Position numbers and translations under genes: made by a program. From the NCBI GenBank assembly GCA_038237895.1, contig JBBRYE010000076.1:1-17452 (forward strand): DNA of 17,452 nt. Direction: 5' to 3'. How positions within the stretch are numbered: the stretch's first letter is position 1; each line of letters opens with the position of its first letter. Under the pieces are notes generated by a model, which saw only the letters and a list, made by a program, of their open reading frames with translations, made no database searches and was not told where the DNA came from. Positions 7,433-14,989 of the stretch are shown here, piece by piece. This DNA is from Pseudopedobacter sp038237895 (lineage in GTDB: Bacteria > Bacteroidota > Bacteroidia > Sphingobacteriales > Sphingobacteriaceae).

Positions 7433-8716
7433 TTAATCAACAATCACCAAAAAATAATTCTTCTTCCCTTTTTGTACTACTAAAAACTTTTCGTTAATTA
7501 ATTCCGATACTTTAAATATTTTTTCTGGATTTGCAACTTTTTCTCGATTTATTGAAACTCCTCCCCCAACAATCATTTTTTTTGCTTCTCCTTTTGATAG
7601 AAATATAGCGGTTTTATCAGCTAATAATGTCAAAGCATCATAACCACCTTCAAACTCGTCTTTTGAAATAGTGAACTTTGTAATTCCTTCAAAAACAGTT
7701 AAAACTCCTTCATCGTCTAAAGATTTTAAAAAATCTAAAGAACCATTGCCGAAAAGAAAATCTGTTGTTTTTAAAGCGGTTTCTAAAGCTTCTTCACCAT
7801 GTACTCTTTGTGTAATATCCTTAGCTAAAGCTCTTTGCAAAGCTCTTTGATGTGGAGCTTCAGCATGTTCAGCAATTAAATTCTCAATCTCTTGCTGATT
7901 AAAAAAAGTAAATATCTTTATATAATTTGCAGCATCATCATCAGATGCGTTTAACCAAAACTGGTAAAATTGGTAGGGGCTGGTTTTCTTAGCATCTAAC
8001 CATACATTTCCACCTTCAGATTTTCCAAATTTTGTTCCATCAGCTTTTTTTATCAGAGGAGATGTAAGCGCAAAAGCTTGCCCACCACCTTTTCTCCTAA
8101 TAAATTCAGTTCCGGTTACAATATTTCCCCATTGATCAGAACCACCCATTTGTAACACACAATTTTTATGTTTCCATAAATAATAGAAATCATACCCTTG
8201 TATCAGTTGATAAGAAAATTCTGTAAAAGACATTCCCACCTCACTTTCTAATCTTTTCTTTACCGAATCTTTAGACATCATATAGTTAACAGTGATGTGT
8301 TTCCCAGCATCTCTTATAAAATCTAGAAAGCTGTAATTTTTAAACCAATCAAAATTATTTACTATTTCTGCACTATTTTTTCCGCAATCAAAATCTAAAA
8401 AACGTTCTAATTGAGATTGGATTCCTTTTAAATTTTTATCTAAAATATCTTCAGATAATAAATTTCTTTCTTGTGATTTCCCAGAAGGATCGCCAACCAT
8501 CCCAGTAGCGCCACCAACTAAAGCAAAAGGCTTATGGCCAGCATTTTGAAAGCGAACTAAAGTAAATATCTGCAACAAACTACCCACATGAAGAGAATCT
8601 GCAGTTGGGTCAAACCCAATATATCCGGCTGCCATTCCTTTTAGAAGTTCTTCCTCGGTTCCGGGCATAATATCGTGTAGTAAACCTCTCCAACGTAATT
8701 CTTCAACAAAATTCAT
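7433..8716 (-). CDS. tyrS: Tyrosine--tRNA ligase
   Basis: This class I aminoacyl-tRNA synthetase charges tRNA-Tyr with tyrosine. At 427 residues it has the normal bacterial TyrS length. The Rossmann catalytic domain carries the HIGH-type motif HVGS (43-46), the tyrosine-pocket segment YQLIQGYDFYYL (169-180), GGSDQWGN (191-198) and the KMSKS-type loop KFGKS (229-233). The C-terminal S4-like RNA-binding domain is seen at about 370-427 (LSKGEAKKMIVGGGVSINREKV). All signature residues are intact. The leader implied by the candidate promoter at 8756-8763 is only about 35 bases, too short for a T-box, so no tRNA-sensing riboswitch is expected. It is transcribed divergently from the AcpH-like gene. 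Confidence 0.98.
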   Translation of the reverse strand: MNFVEELRWRGLLHDIMPGTEEELLKGMAAGYIGFDPTADSLHVGSLLQIFTLVRFQNAGHKPFALVGGATGMVGDPSGKSQERNLLSEDILDKNLKGIQSQLERFLDFDCGKNSAEIVNNFDWFKNYSFLDFIRDAGKHITVNYMMSKDSVKKRLESEVGMSFTEFSYQLIQGYDFYYLWKHKNCVLQMGGSDQWGNIVTGTEFIRRKGGGQAFALTSPLIKKADGTKFGKSEGGNVWLDAKKTSPYQFYQFWLNASDDDAANYIKIFTFFNQQEIENLIAEHAEAPHQRALQRALAKDITQRVHGEEALETALKTTDFLFGNGSLDFLKSLDDEGVLTVFEGITKFTISKDEFEGGYDALTLLADKTAIFLSKGEAKKMIVGGGVSINREKVANPEKIFKVSELINEKFLVVQKGKKNYFLVIVD

Positions 8717-8755
8717 GTAACTTGTATTTTAAAATTGTGCTATATTGTAAAAACG

Positions 8756-8763
8756 CAAATATA
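8756..8763 (-). promoter_or_regulatory. Candidate -7 promoter element for tyrS, TATATTTG
   Basis: This is an exact TAnnTTTG match on the minus strand, 39 bases before the tyrS ATG. It would give a conventional short leader of roughly 35 bases, unlike the other matches in this window that abut their start codons. I see no clear -33 TTG at the right distance. Confidence 0.5.
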
Positions 8764-8818
8764 TCAATTCACTTGAAATGTAACGTTTAAAATGTAATTG
8801 CGTATTGTTAATTAAAGT

Positions 8819-9493
8819 ATGAATTTTTTATCACATTATTATTTCGACAGAAACAGTACTAATCCTTACGAGGTGTTAGGAATGGTTTTGCCCGATTTAA
8901 TTAAAAACGCTGATAAATCTTTAAACCTGCTCCCAGAAAAAAACGTTAGGTTAAATCATGAATGCGAAGACATAAAATCATTACTTTTTGGATGGAAAAG
9001 ACATTTAAAAGTTGATCGGGTCTTTCACAGTTCCCCGTTTTTCTTTCACCACCAACATCAAATAAAACTATTAATAAAAGATGCTATAATAAATTCTCCA
9101 GTTAAACCTTTTTTTTTAGGACATATAAGTTTAGAACTACTTTTAGATAGTTTATTGCTATCAGAAAATTTAATTAATGTAGAAAACTTTTATGCTCTAA
9201 TTAATAAAGTGAATGATAAAACTTTAAAACAGTTTATTAATTTAAATGGGTTTGAAGACACCGATAAATTTTTTAAATTTTTTGATATGTTTAAAAATGA
9301 GAAATATTTATTTAGTTACGCAGATCCAGAAAAAGTGACTTATGCTTTAAAAAGAATATGTATGAGACTTTGGCAAGATCCTTTTGATGAAGACCAAGAG
9401 CGTAACTTAACTAAAAGTTTAATACTTTATAAAACTAAATTATCAGAAGAATTTCTTCCTATATTTGAACTGATTGATTCACAATTAAATTAA
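8819..9493 (+). CDS. AcpH-like (acyl carrier protein phosphodiesterase-related) hydrolase
   Basis: This 224-residue cytoplasmic protein resembles the ACP phosphodiesterase (AcpH, PF04336) family of HD-like metal hydrolases, which in E. coli removes the phosphopantetheine arm from acyl carrier protein. The signature opening MNFLSHYYF, the VLPDLIK segment (Asp26, where AcpH has its 'ADFV' acid), a GWKRHLKVDRVFHSS segment (58-72, where AcpH has HRxVDxFTD), and a FFLGHISLELLLDSLLL helix (98-114) with His102 and Asp110 all follow the AcpH plan. The match is by pattern and diverges in detail, so the real substrate may differ. It is the first gene of a three-gene unit: its stop overlaps the next ATG by one base (TAATG), implying translational coupling with the PorV-like gene. 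Confidence 0.6.
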   Translation: MNFLSHYYFDRNSTNPYEVLGMVLPDLIKNADKSLNLLPEKNVRLNHECEDIKSLLFGWKRHLKVDRVFHSSPFFFHHQHQIKLLIKDAIINSPVKPFFLGHISLELLLDSLLLSENLINVENFYALINKVNDKTLKQFINLNGFEDTDKFFKFFDMFKNEKYLFSYADPEKVTYALKRICMRLWQDPFDEDQERNLTKSLILYKTKLSEEFLPIFELIDSQLN

Positions 9494-10575
9494 TGATTAA
9501 ACGTCTTACTACCTGTTTATTTTTATTTTTACCAATCCTAATTTCTGCTCAAACAAGAAAATATTCTAATGAGTTTTTACAAATTGGTGTAGGATCTAGG
9601 GCTTTTGGAATGGCTGGTTCAGTTGTATCATCAACTAATGATGTGACCTCTGGATATTGGAATCCTGCTGGTTTGGTAAATATGAAATCTCAAACTCAAG
9701 CTAGTTTAATGCATTCAGAATATTTTGCAGGAATTGCTAAATATGATTATGCTGGTTTTGCAACCTTTGTAGCAGATAACACTGCGGTGGTAAGTGCATC
9801 TCTTATAAGATTTGGTGTGGATGACATTCCTGATACTTCTGAATTAATTGATGCGGATGGTAATATAAATTATGATAGGGTAAAATCTTTCTCGGCCGCG
9901 GATTATGCCTTTTTATTTAGTTATGCGAGAAACACAAAAAACAGACAAGAAGGTGAAAACGGGTTAAGTTATGGAGCAAATGTAAAAGTTATCCATAGAA
10001 TAGTTGGAGAATATGGAAAATCTTGGGGATTTGGAATTGATGTTGGTGCACAATATAAACTAAACAGATTTACTTTTGCTGCTGTTGGAAGAGATATTAC
10101 TACTACTTTTAATGCCTGGAGTTATAACCCCGATAAGTTTTCTAGCATTTATACCGCTACTGGAAATGATATTCCAAAAAATTCTACAGAAACTACATTG
10201 CCAAGAATTGTTTTAGGGGCCGCCTATGATACGCAAATTTCAAAAAACATAAGCTTAATAACAGAGGCTAATTTTTCTTTTACTACAGATGGAAAAAGAA
10301 ATGTACTAGTTTCTGCAGACCCAATTAGTATTGATCCCACTTTGGGATTTGAAGCCGATTACAAAAAAGTTGTTTTCTTAAGAACAGGTATTGGGAATAT
10401 TCAAAAAATCACTGATTTTGACGGTAAGCAAAACTATTCATTACAACCAAATTTAGGAGTCGGTATAAAAATTAAAAACTTTTCTATTGATTATGCGCTT
10501 ACAGATATCGGGAACCAAAGCGATGGACTTTACAGCAATGTGTTTTCTATCCGTTTAGATTTCGATAAAAAATAA
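9493..10575 (+). CDS. PorV/PorQ-family outer membrane beta-barrel protein
   Basis: This is a 360-residue exported protein with a signal peptide ending near ISA-QT. The mature N-terminus has the hallmark of the PorV/PorQ (UPF0164-like) family: EFLQIGVGSRAFGMAGS, then a 'DVTSGYWNPAGL' turn (about 50-62). It then continues as amphipathic strands with alternating aromatic residues up to a C-terminal strand FSIRLDF that suits an outer-membrane barrel. PorV proper is the shuttle protein of the type IX secretion system. Bacteroidota genomes carry several paralogues, and no other T9SS gene (porU, sov, porKLMN) is nearby, so I do not assign it as PorV itself. It is coupled to the AcpH-like gene by a 1-base overlap, and its stop abuts the next start directly. 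Confidence 0.8.
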   Translation: MIKRLTTCLFLFLPILISAQTRKYSNEFLQIGVGSRAFGMAGSVVSSTNDVTSGYWNPAGLVNMKSQTQASLMHSEYFAGIAKYDYAGFATFVADNTAVVSASLIRFGVDDIPDTSELIDADGNINYDRVKSFSAADYAFLFSYARNTKNRQEGENGLSYGANVKVIHRIVGEYGKSWGFGIDVGAQYKLNRFTFAAVGRDITTTFNAWSYNPDKFSSIYTATGNDIPKNSTETTLPRIVLGAAYDTQISKNISLITEANFSFTTDGKRNVLVSADPISIDPTLGFEADYKKVVFLRTGIGNIQKITDFDGKQNYSLQPNLGVGIKIKNFSIDYALTDIGNQSDGLYSNVFSIRLDFDKK

Positions 10576-10839
10576 ATGGATTTTATTACTTTAATTGGCC
10601 TAATAGCTGCATTTGGGACAACTTTTTCTTTTTTACCTCAAGCCATAAAAATCATAAAAACAAAAAACACCGAAGGCATTTCGCTTTCGATGTATTTAAT
10701 GTTTACTGTAGGCGTTTTCTTATGGCTAATATATGGCTATATGAAAGGCGATATGCCAGTTATGATTGCTAATGGAATTACCCTGATATTGGCTGGTATT
10801 ATTCTTTTTTTAAAGATGAAATACAAACCAAAATTATAG
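10576..10839 (+). CDS. SemiSWEET sugar transporter (PQ-loop/MtN3 family)
   Basis: This 87-residue membrane protein has three predicted transmembrane helices (about 3-24, 37-56, 62-82), the half-transporter size that dimerises to move sugars by facilitated diffusion across the inner membrane. The PQ motif lies at 21-22 in SFLPQAIKII, followed by KTKNTEGIS and LSMYLMF, typical of the family. Trp50 and Asn66 have the 16-residue spacing of the substrate-contacting Trp/Asn pair of known SemiSWEETs. Its ATG follows the PorV-like stop with no gap, so the three genes read as one operon. Its end overlaps the end of the convergent L,D-transpeptidase gene by six bases. The transported sugar is unknown. 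Confidence 0.92.
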   Translation: MDFITLIGLIAAFGTTFSFLPQAIKIIKTKNTEGISLSMYLMFTVGVFLWLIYGYMKGDMPVMIANGITLILAGIILFLKMKYKPKL

Positions 10840-12306
10840 CGTAGCCATATAAGCTCTAAATTTCGGCATTAACAACGCATCATATCCATAAACATCCTTT
10901 GAGGAAATTAAATTCCCTTTATCATCTGTCCAAGCAGTATAATAAGATATAAATACCGGAACTGGGTCTTTTATATTTACCCATCTAGCTTCTACAACTG
11001 CCCCATTAGAAGCGGCTTCTGTTTCTTTAACTATTTCTTCAGATTTTGATTTATTGTTTAATAAATATTCTTGTAATTTCATAGGCTCTTGTACTCTTAC
11101 ACATCCATGGCTTACTGCTCTCATACTCTGGCTAAACATTGCCTGAGCAGGAGTATCATGCAAATAAATAGCATATGGATTTTGAAAAATAAATTTAATT
11201 TGCCCTAAAGAATTATCAGCACCTGGATTTTGTTTAAAAGAATACTGGGTAATATCTGCACTATTCCAATCTACAGTTGGCGAGTTAACTAACTCTCCAT
11301 TTTTATAAGCAACCATATTTTTGGCCTCTAAATAATAAGAGTCTTTTCTTAAACTGTTGATGATTTCTGTAGAAGCTATACTTTCTGGAATATTCCAAAC
11401 CGGATTAACCTGCATTCTATCAATCATACCACTTAAAATAGGAGTTTCATGTCCTCCTGCTTCCCCAACACAAACTTTCATTTGCAAATCTGTGGTATTA
11501 TTATCAATTAAGCGTAAAGTGAATTCGGGGATATTTACTAAAAGATATTTTCCTTTATATTCTTTAACTGGCCATCTTAAACGCTCCATTGATAAGTAAA
11601 TCTTTTGCTTGTCATCAGATGTTAGTTTTTGAGTAGTTTCTGGTTTATCATCATTAATTAAAAGATTTGATAGCCTTTGGTAGAAACCATTTTTAGGTTG
11701 TAAATCTTCTAAAAATTTATCTAAATCTAATTGATCTAATGTTTTTTCTACATCTATAAAATCGGGTCTTTCTACACTAACATAGTATCTGCTTAATACA
11801 GTTTTAGGGTTAACAGCGCCATATTTTAAAATATTAGCATAATTTATTAATCCATCTGCAGAATAAAGTTCTAGCTGAGCTAAATAAGGATAACTTTCCT
11901 CAACCTTTTTAAATTTTTTGGTTTTAACTGTATTCAATAAATCAGTTATTTTATCAGCATGAAAAAATTCGGAGCTTAATCCGTGATATTTTGCATTTAA
12001 AAGATATTGATGTAAATTATCTAATTTACCATTAATAAGAAACCCCCCTACCAATGTTAAACCGTTTTCATTATCCTCCTCATTATAAATTTTACTAATC
12101 CATTTAGGATCATGTAATTCTGGTTTTAATTTGTTTAATTCAACTTTAAATACTTCATTATAGGCTTCAGTATCAAAGTTTTTATACTGTCTGCTTTTAA
12201 AAGCTTTTGCTAAGTTTTTTCCAAACTCTTCATGCTTGCCCTTAGAACAGGACATAAATACTATTGAGGATATAAAAATTAATGCGAGTACTTGTTTTAA
12301 CTTCAT
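10834..12306 (-). CDS. Lipoprotein L,D-transpeptidase, YcbB/LdtD-like
   Basis: This enzyme forms 3-3 peptidoglycan cross-links or attaches proteins, acting on the periplasmic face. The 490-residue protein starts with a lipoprotein signal (MKLKQVLALIFISSIVFMSC) and a lipobox Cys20. A helical scaffold region follows (about 25-235), with segments such as 'LRWPVKEYKGKYLLVNIPEF' marking the entry to the YkuD catalytic domain (about 240-440). The catalytic signature is complete: HDTP with His383, then SHGCVRV with His400, Gly401, Cys402 and Arg404. VWNIPESIA and KFIFQNPYAIYLHDTP are typical of the YcbB branch. A clear peptidoglycan-binding domain of the E. coli YcbB type is not obvious to me. It is transcribed divergently from the hibernation-factor gene and overlaps the SemiSWEET stop by six bases. 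Confidence 0.92.
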   Translation of the reverse strand: MKLKQVLALIFISSIVFMSCSKGKHEEFGKNLAKAFKSRQYKNFDTEAYNEVFKVELNKLKPELHDPKWISKIYNEEDNENGLTLVGGFLINGKLDNLHQYLLNAKYHGLSSEFFHADKITDLLNTVKTKKFKKVEESYPYLAQLELYSADGLINYANILKYGAVNPKTVLSRYYVSVERPDFIDVEKTLDQLDLDKFLEDLQPKNGFYQRLSNLLINDDKPETTQKLTSDDKQKIYLSMERLRWPVKEYKGKYLLVNIPEFTLRLIDNNTTDLQMKVCVGEAGGHETPILSGMIDRMQVNPVWNIPESIASTEIINSLRKDSYYLEAKNMVAYKNGELVNSPTVDWNSADITQYSFKQNPGADNSLGQIKFIFQNPYAIYLHDTPAQAMFSQSMRAVSHGCVRVQEPMKLQEYLLNNKSKSEEIVKETEAASNGAVVEARWVNIKDPVPVFISYYTAWTDDKGNLISSKDVYGYDALLMPKFRAYMATL

Positions 12307-12445
12307 TTTTTTTGTTTTAACATTGTATTTGCAACATTTGTGCCTTTTAATTTTTAATTGATAATTAAAATATCATGTTTAAAATTTTACAAACATTAAT
12401 CATAAATGGTATGTAAATTGAACAAATATTATAAATATTAAAATT

Positions 12446-12760
12446 ATGATGACGATACAAGTTAATACCGACAATCACATTGATGGAAAAGAAGATTTTG
12501 CTTCCTACATCAAAGATTTGTTTAACGAGAAACTAAAAAGATTTGATTCTCACGTTACCCGGATTGAAGTTCATCTAAGCGATGAGAATGCAGGAAAAGG
12601 CGGTTCTGATGATAAAAAATGTAATATAGAAGCAAGAATAGAAAATCACGATCCTATATTTGCAAGTGCTACTTCTAATGAAATGCATATCGCAATAAGT
12701 GAAGCATTACAAAAAATAAAAACCGGAATTGATAGGGTTTTAGATAAAATTAAAAACTAA
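12446..12760 (+). CDS. hpf: Short ribosome hibernation promoting factor (HPF/RaiA family)
   Basis: This 104-residue protein of the HPF/RaiA (sigma-54 modulation) family binds the 30S decoding region in resting cells and blocks or pairs ribosomes. The beta-alpha-beta-beta-beta-alpha plan is visible: MTIQVNTD, helix FASYIKDLFNEKLKRF, strand VTRIEVHLSDE, strand KKCNIEARIEN, strand DPIFASATSN, then the long helix MHIAISEALQKIKTGIDRVLDKIKN with regularly spaced lysines. It is the short form, lacking the C-terminal dimerisation domain of long HPF. The gene has two adjacent ATGs (12446 and 12449); the first is taken, but the second is equally possible. It is a single-gene unit closed by a strong terminator. 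Upstream promoter elements were not clear. Confidence 0.85.
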   Translation: MMTIQVNTDNHIDGKEDFASYIKDLFNEKLKRFDSHVTRIEVHLSDENAGKGGSDDKKCNIEARIENHDPIFASATSNEMHIAISEALQKIKTGIDRVLDKIKN

Positions 12761-12779
12761 TCTTAACAATAACCATTAG

Positions 12780-12818
12780 AAAGCCATTGCAATTAAAATT
12801 GTGATGGCTTTTTATTTT
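12780..12818 (+). terminator. Intrinsic terminator of the hibernation-factor gene
   Basis: A 14-bp stem is formed by AAAGCCATTGCAAT and ATTGTGATGGCTTT, including two G-U wobbles on the RNA, around a 4-base TAAA loop. A T-rich tail TTTTTATTTT follows. It lies 20 bases after the stop codon. Confidence 0.85.
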
Positions 12819-12883
12819 GCGTAAATTTTATTTTACTTTTTAATAAATGTATTAGGAATTAAAACCTAATCAATCATAAATTT

Positions 12884-12891
12884 TATATTTG
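12884..12891 (+). promoter_or_regulatory. Candidate -7 promoter element for gpmI, TATATTTG
   Basis: This is an exact TAnnTTTG match whose last G is four bases before the GTG start of gpmI, the same spacing as at the LuxE-like gene. It implies a leaderless or almost leaderless gpmI mRNA. No good -33 TTG is seen. Confidence 0.5.
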
Positions 12892-12895
12892 TGAT

Positions 12896-14416
12896 GTGAG
12901 AGATAAAAAAGTAGCATTATTAATACTAGATGGCTGGGGATACGGAAATAACGATTCTTCTAACGCCATTTTAGCAGCAAATACCCCGTTTTTTGATAGC
13001 TGTATAAAACATTACCCAAATTCTAAATTAGAAGCATCTGGCGAAGCTGTTGGTTTACCCGCGGGGCAAATGGGAAATTCTGAAGTTGGCCACATGAATT
13101 TAGGGGCTGGCCGTGTGGTTTATCAAGAACTTGGTCGTATAAATAAAGCGGTGAAAGACGGTGACTTTAATACAAACCCAACTTTACAAAATGCCTTTAA
13201 ATATGCAAAAGAAAATAATAAGAAAATTCATTTAATTGGTTTAGTTTCTGATGGTGGCGTTCATGCACATACAAAACATATTAAAGGTTTATGTGATGCT
13301 GCTAAAGCTTTTGGATTAGATAAAGTATTTATCCATGCTTTTACAGATGGTAGAGATACCGACCCAAATTCTGGAGTTGAATATTTATCAGATTTAGAGA
13401 AATATTTAAAAACATCTACCGGACAAATTGCCTCTGCAATTGGAAGATATTACGCCATGGACCGTGATAATAGATGGGAAAGAGTAAAATTAGCTTATAA
13501 TCTATTAGTAAAAGGTGAAGGAGAAAAAGTTAATAATTTAACCGATGCTTTAAAAAAGTCTTATTTAGATGGTGTTACTGATGAATTTTTGAAACCTATC
13601 ATTAAAATAGGAGCAGATGGAAATCCAATAGGAGTTATTTCAGATGGTGATGTGGTAATTTGCTTTAACTTTAGGACAGATAGAGGGAGAGAAATTACAC
13701 AAGCTTTAACACAAAAAGCTTTTCCAGAACAAGACATGAAGCCTTTAAAACTTCATTATATCACCATGACTACCTATGATGAAACATTTAAAGATGTAAA
13801 CGTAATGTTTACTAAAGACGATTTAGTAAATACTTTAGGAGAAATTTTAGAACAAAATCATAAATCACAAATCAGGATTGCCGAAACTGAAAAATATCCT
13901 CACGTCACTTTCTTTTTTAGCGGAGGTAGAGAAAAAGAGTTTGATAGAGAAACCAGATTGATGGTTCCTTCACCAAAAGTTGCAACTTATGATTTACAAC
14001 CAGAAATGAGTGCAAAGGGAATTAGAGACGCAATTATCCATGAAATAGAAAAAGGAGATGCTGATTTTATTTGCCTAAACTTTGCAAACCCAGATATGGT
14101 TGGGCACACCGGTGTTTTTGATGCAGTGATAAAAGCAGTAGAAACTGTAGATACTTGTGCAAAAGAAGTGGTAGAAGCCGGAATCAAAAACGGTTATTCT
14201 TTCATCATTTTGGCAGATCATGGTAATGCAGATTACATGATCAATGCAGATGGTTCAGTAAACACTGCACATACTACCAATTTAGTTCCCTGTATACTAA
14301 TTGATGAAGATTATAAAACATTAAATGATGGCAAATTAGGAGACATAGCCCCTACTATTTTAAAATTGTTAAAAATAGAACAACCTAAAGAAATGGGAGG
14401 TTTATCTTTAATTTGA
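12896..14416 (+). CDS. gpmI: 2,3-bisphosphoglycerate-independent phosphoglycerate mutase
   Basis: This cytoplasmic glycolytic enzyme interconverts 3- and 2-phosphoglycerate using two Mn ions. At 506 residues it has normal length. Alkaline-phosphatase-like metal ligands are all present: Asp12 in LILDGWGYG, catalytic Ser62 in GNSEVGHMNLG, Asp400 and His404 in NPDMVGHTG, Asp441 and His442 in LADHGNADYM, and His459 in AHTTN. The substrate-domain motifs SDGGVHAH (118-125), DGRDT (151-155) and GRYYAMDRDNRW (183-194) are intact. The start is GTG at 12896. Reading upstream in frame there is no ATG before a TAA stop at 12860, and the preceding out-of-frame ATG at 12894 runs straight into a stop. The stop codon overlaps the ATG of the next gene (TGATG), which implies translational coupling to a lipoprotein. 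Confidence 0.97.
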   Translation: MRDKKVALLILDGWGYGNNDSSNAILAANTPFFDSCIKHYPNSKLEASGEAVGLPAGQMGNSEVGHMNLGAGRVVYQELGRINKAVKDGDFNTNPTLQNAFKYAKENNKKIHLIGLVSDGGVHAHTKHIKGLCDAAKAFGLDKVFIHAFTDGRDTDPNSGVEYLSDLEKYLKTSTGQIASAIGRYYAMDRDNRWERVKLAYNLLVKGEGEKVNNLTDALKKSYLDGVTDEFLKPIIKIGADGNPIGVISDGDVVICFNFRTDRGREITQALTQKAFPEQDMKPLKLHYITMTTYDETFKDVNVMFTKDDLVNTLGEILEQNHKSQIRIAETEKYPHVTFFFSGGREKEFDRETRLMVPSPKVATYDLQPEMSAKGIRDAIIHEIEKGDADFICLNFANPDMVGHTGVFDAVIKAVETVDTCAKEVVEAGIKNGYSFIILADHGNADYMINADGSVNTAHTTNLVPCILIDEDYKTLNDGKLGDIAPTILKLLKIEQPKEMGGLSLI

Positions 14417-14949
14417 TGCAGAATTTCAGCAAAATCCTATTAATTTTCTTTTTGATATTAGGATGTACTCCAAGCAGAAAAAAAGATGAAGCTAGAGAAA
14501 TCTATTATTTTGATCTTAAAAGTTATTTCCAGAATTTGACAGAAGTTCTAAATAAAAAGCATTTAACCATACAAAAAACTGTGTCCAAAAATGGAGTTAA
14601 AGAAGAGAAAAAAGTCGTAATTACAGATTGGAAGAATGAATTTGCACTTTTTATTGATGCCGACATTAATAAATCTGCATGGAAAGATAGCTACACTAAA
14701 GATTCTACCACAAAAATCATAGTTTACAAGGCTAAAAATGAGGATTTAAAAACAAGGAGTATTTCTATTACTTTAGATAATGGTAAGCCAATAAAAATTG
14801 TTGTTAAAACCAAAGTTGATAATCTTTTATACCAAGGAGATGAAACTTTAACCTATCAAGAAGGAATTCTTTATCAAATTGAAAAACATCAAAAGGTTAT
14901 TTTATTAGGTTTAAATAGTTATTTAATTGAAGGAAAATTTAGAAAATAA
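14416..14949 (+). CDS. Lipoprotein of unknown function coupled to gpmI
   Basis: This is a 177-residue protein. An N-terminal lipoprotein signal (MQNFSKILLIFFLILGC) with lipobox LGC and Cys17 predicts lipid anchoring. I do not recognise the family. The mature domain alternates charged strands: IYYFDLKSYFQNLTEVLNKK, a lysine-rich segment with KTVSKNGVKEEKKVV, a strand EFALFIDADINK, then several antiparallel strands (TTKIIVYKAKN, SISITLDNGKPIKIVVKTKVDN, LYQGDETLTYQEGILYQIEKH) ending in a strand resembling 'YLIEGKF'. This suggests a beta-rich periplasmic domain. The start is taken as ATG at 14416, overlapping the gpmI stop by one base; a TTG directly before it would add one residue and is less likely. 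It is cotranscribed with gpmI, although a functional link to glycolysis is not evident. Confidence 0.75.
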   Translation: MQNFSKILLIFFLILGCTPSRKKDEAREIYYFDLKSYFQNLTEVLNKKHLTIQKTVSKNGVKEEKKVVITDWKNEFALFIDADINKSAWKDSYTKDSTTKIIVYKAKNEDLKTRSISITLDNGKPIKIVVKTKVDNLLYQGDETLTYQEGILYQIEKHQKVILLGLNSYLIEGKFRK

Positions 14950-14989
14950 AAAATATTAACCTTTAAATAAATCAGTATACATAAATATT

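Noticed and set aside
8717..8818. T-box or other riboswitch in front of tyrS
   Set aside because: The gap to the divergent gene is only 102 bases and the likely promoter leaves a leader of about 35 bases, too short for a T-box; no T-box-like hairpin was seen.
11357..11599. An 80-codon plus-strand reading frame inside the L,D-transpeptidase gene
   Set aside because: It lies wholly opposite well-conserved catalytic-domain coding sequence and shows no features of its own.
13987..14187. A 66-codon minus-strand reading frame inside gpmI
   Set aside because: It is antisense to conserved metal-ligand coding sequence and has no recognisable product.
14413..14415. TTG as the start of the lipoprotein after gpmI
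   Set aside because: The ATG directly after it gives the standard stop-start overlap with gpmI and an equally good lipoprotein signal.
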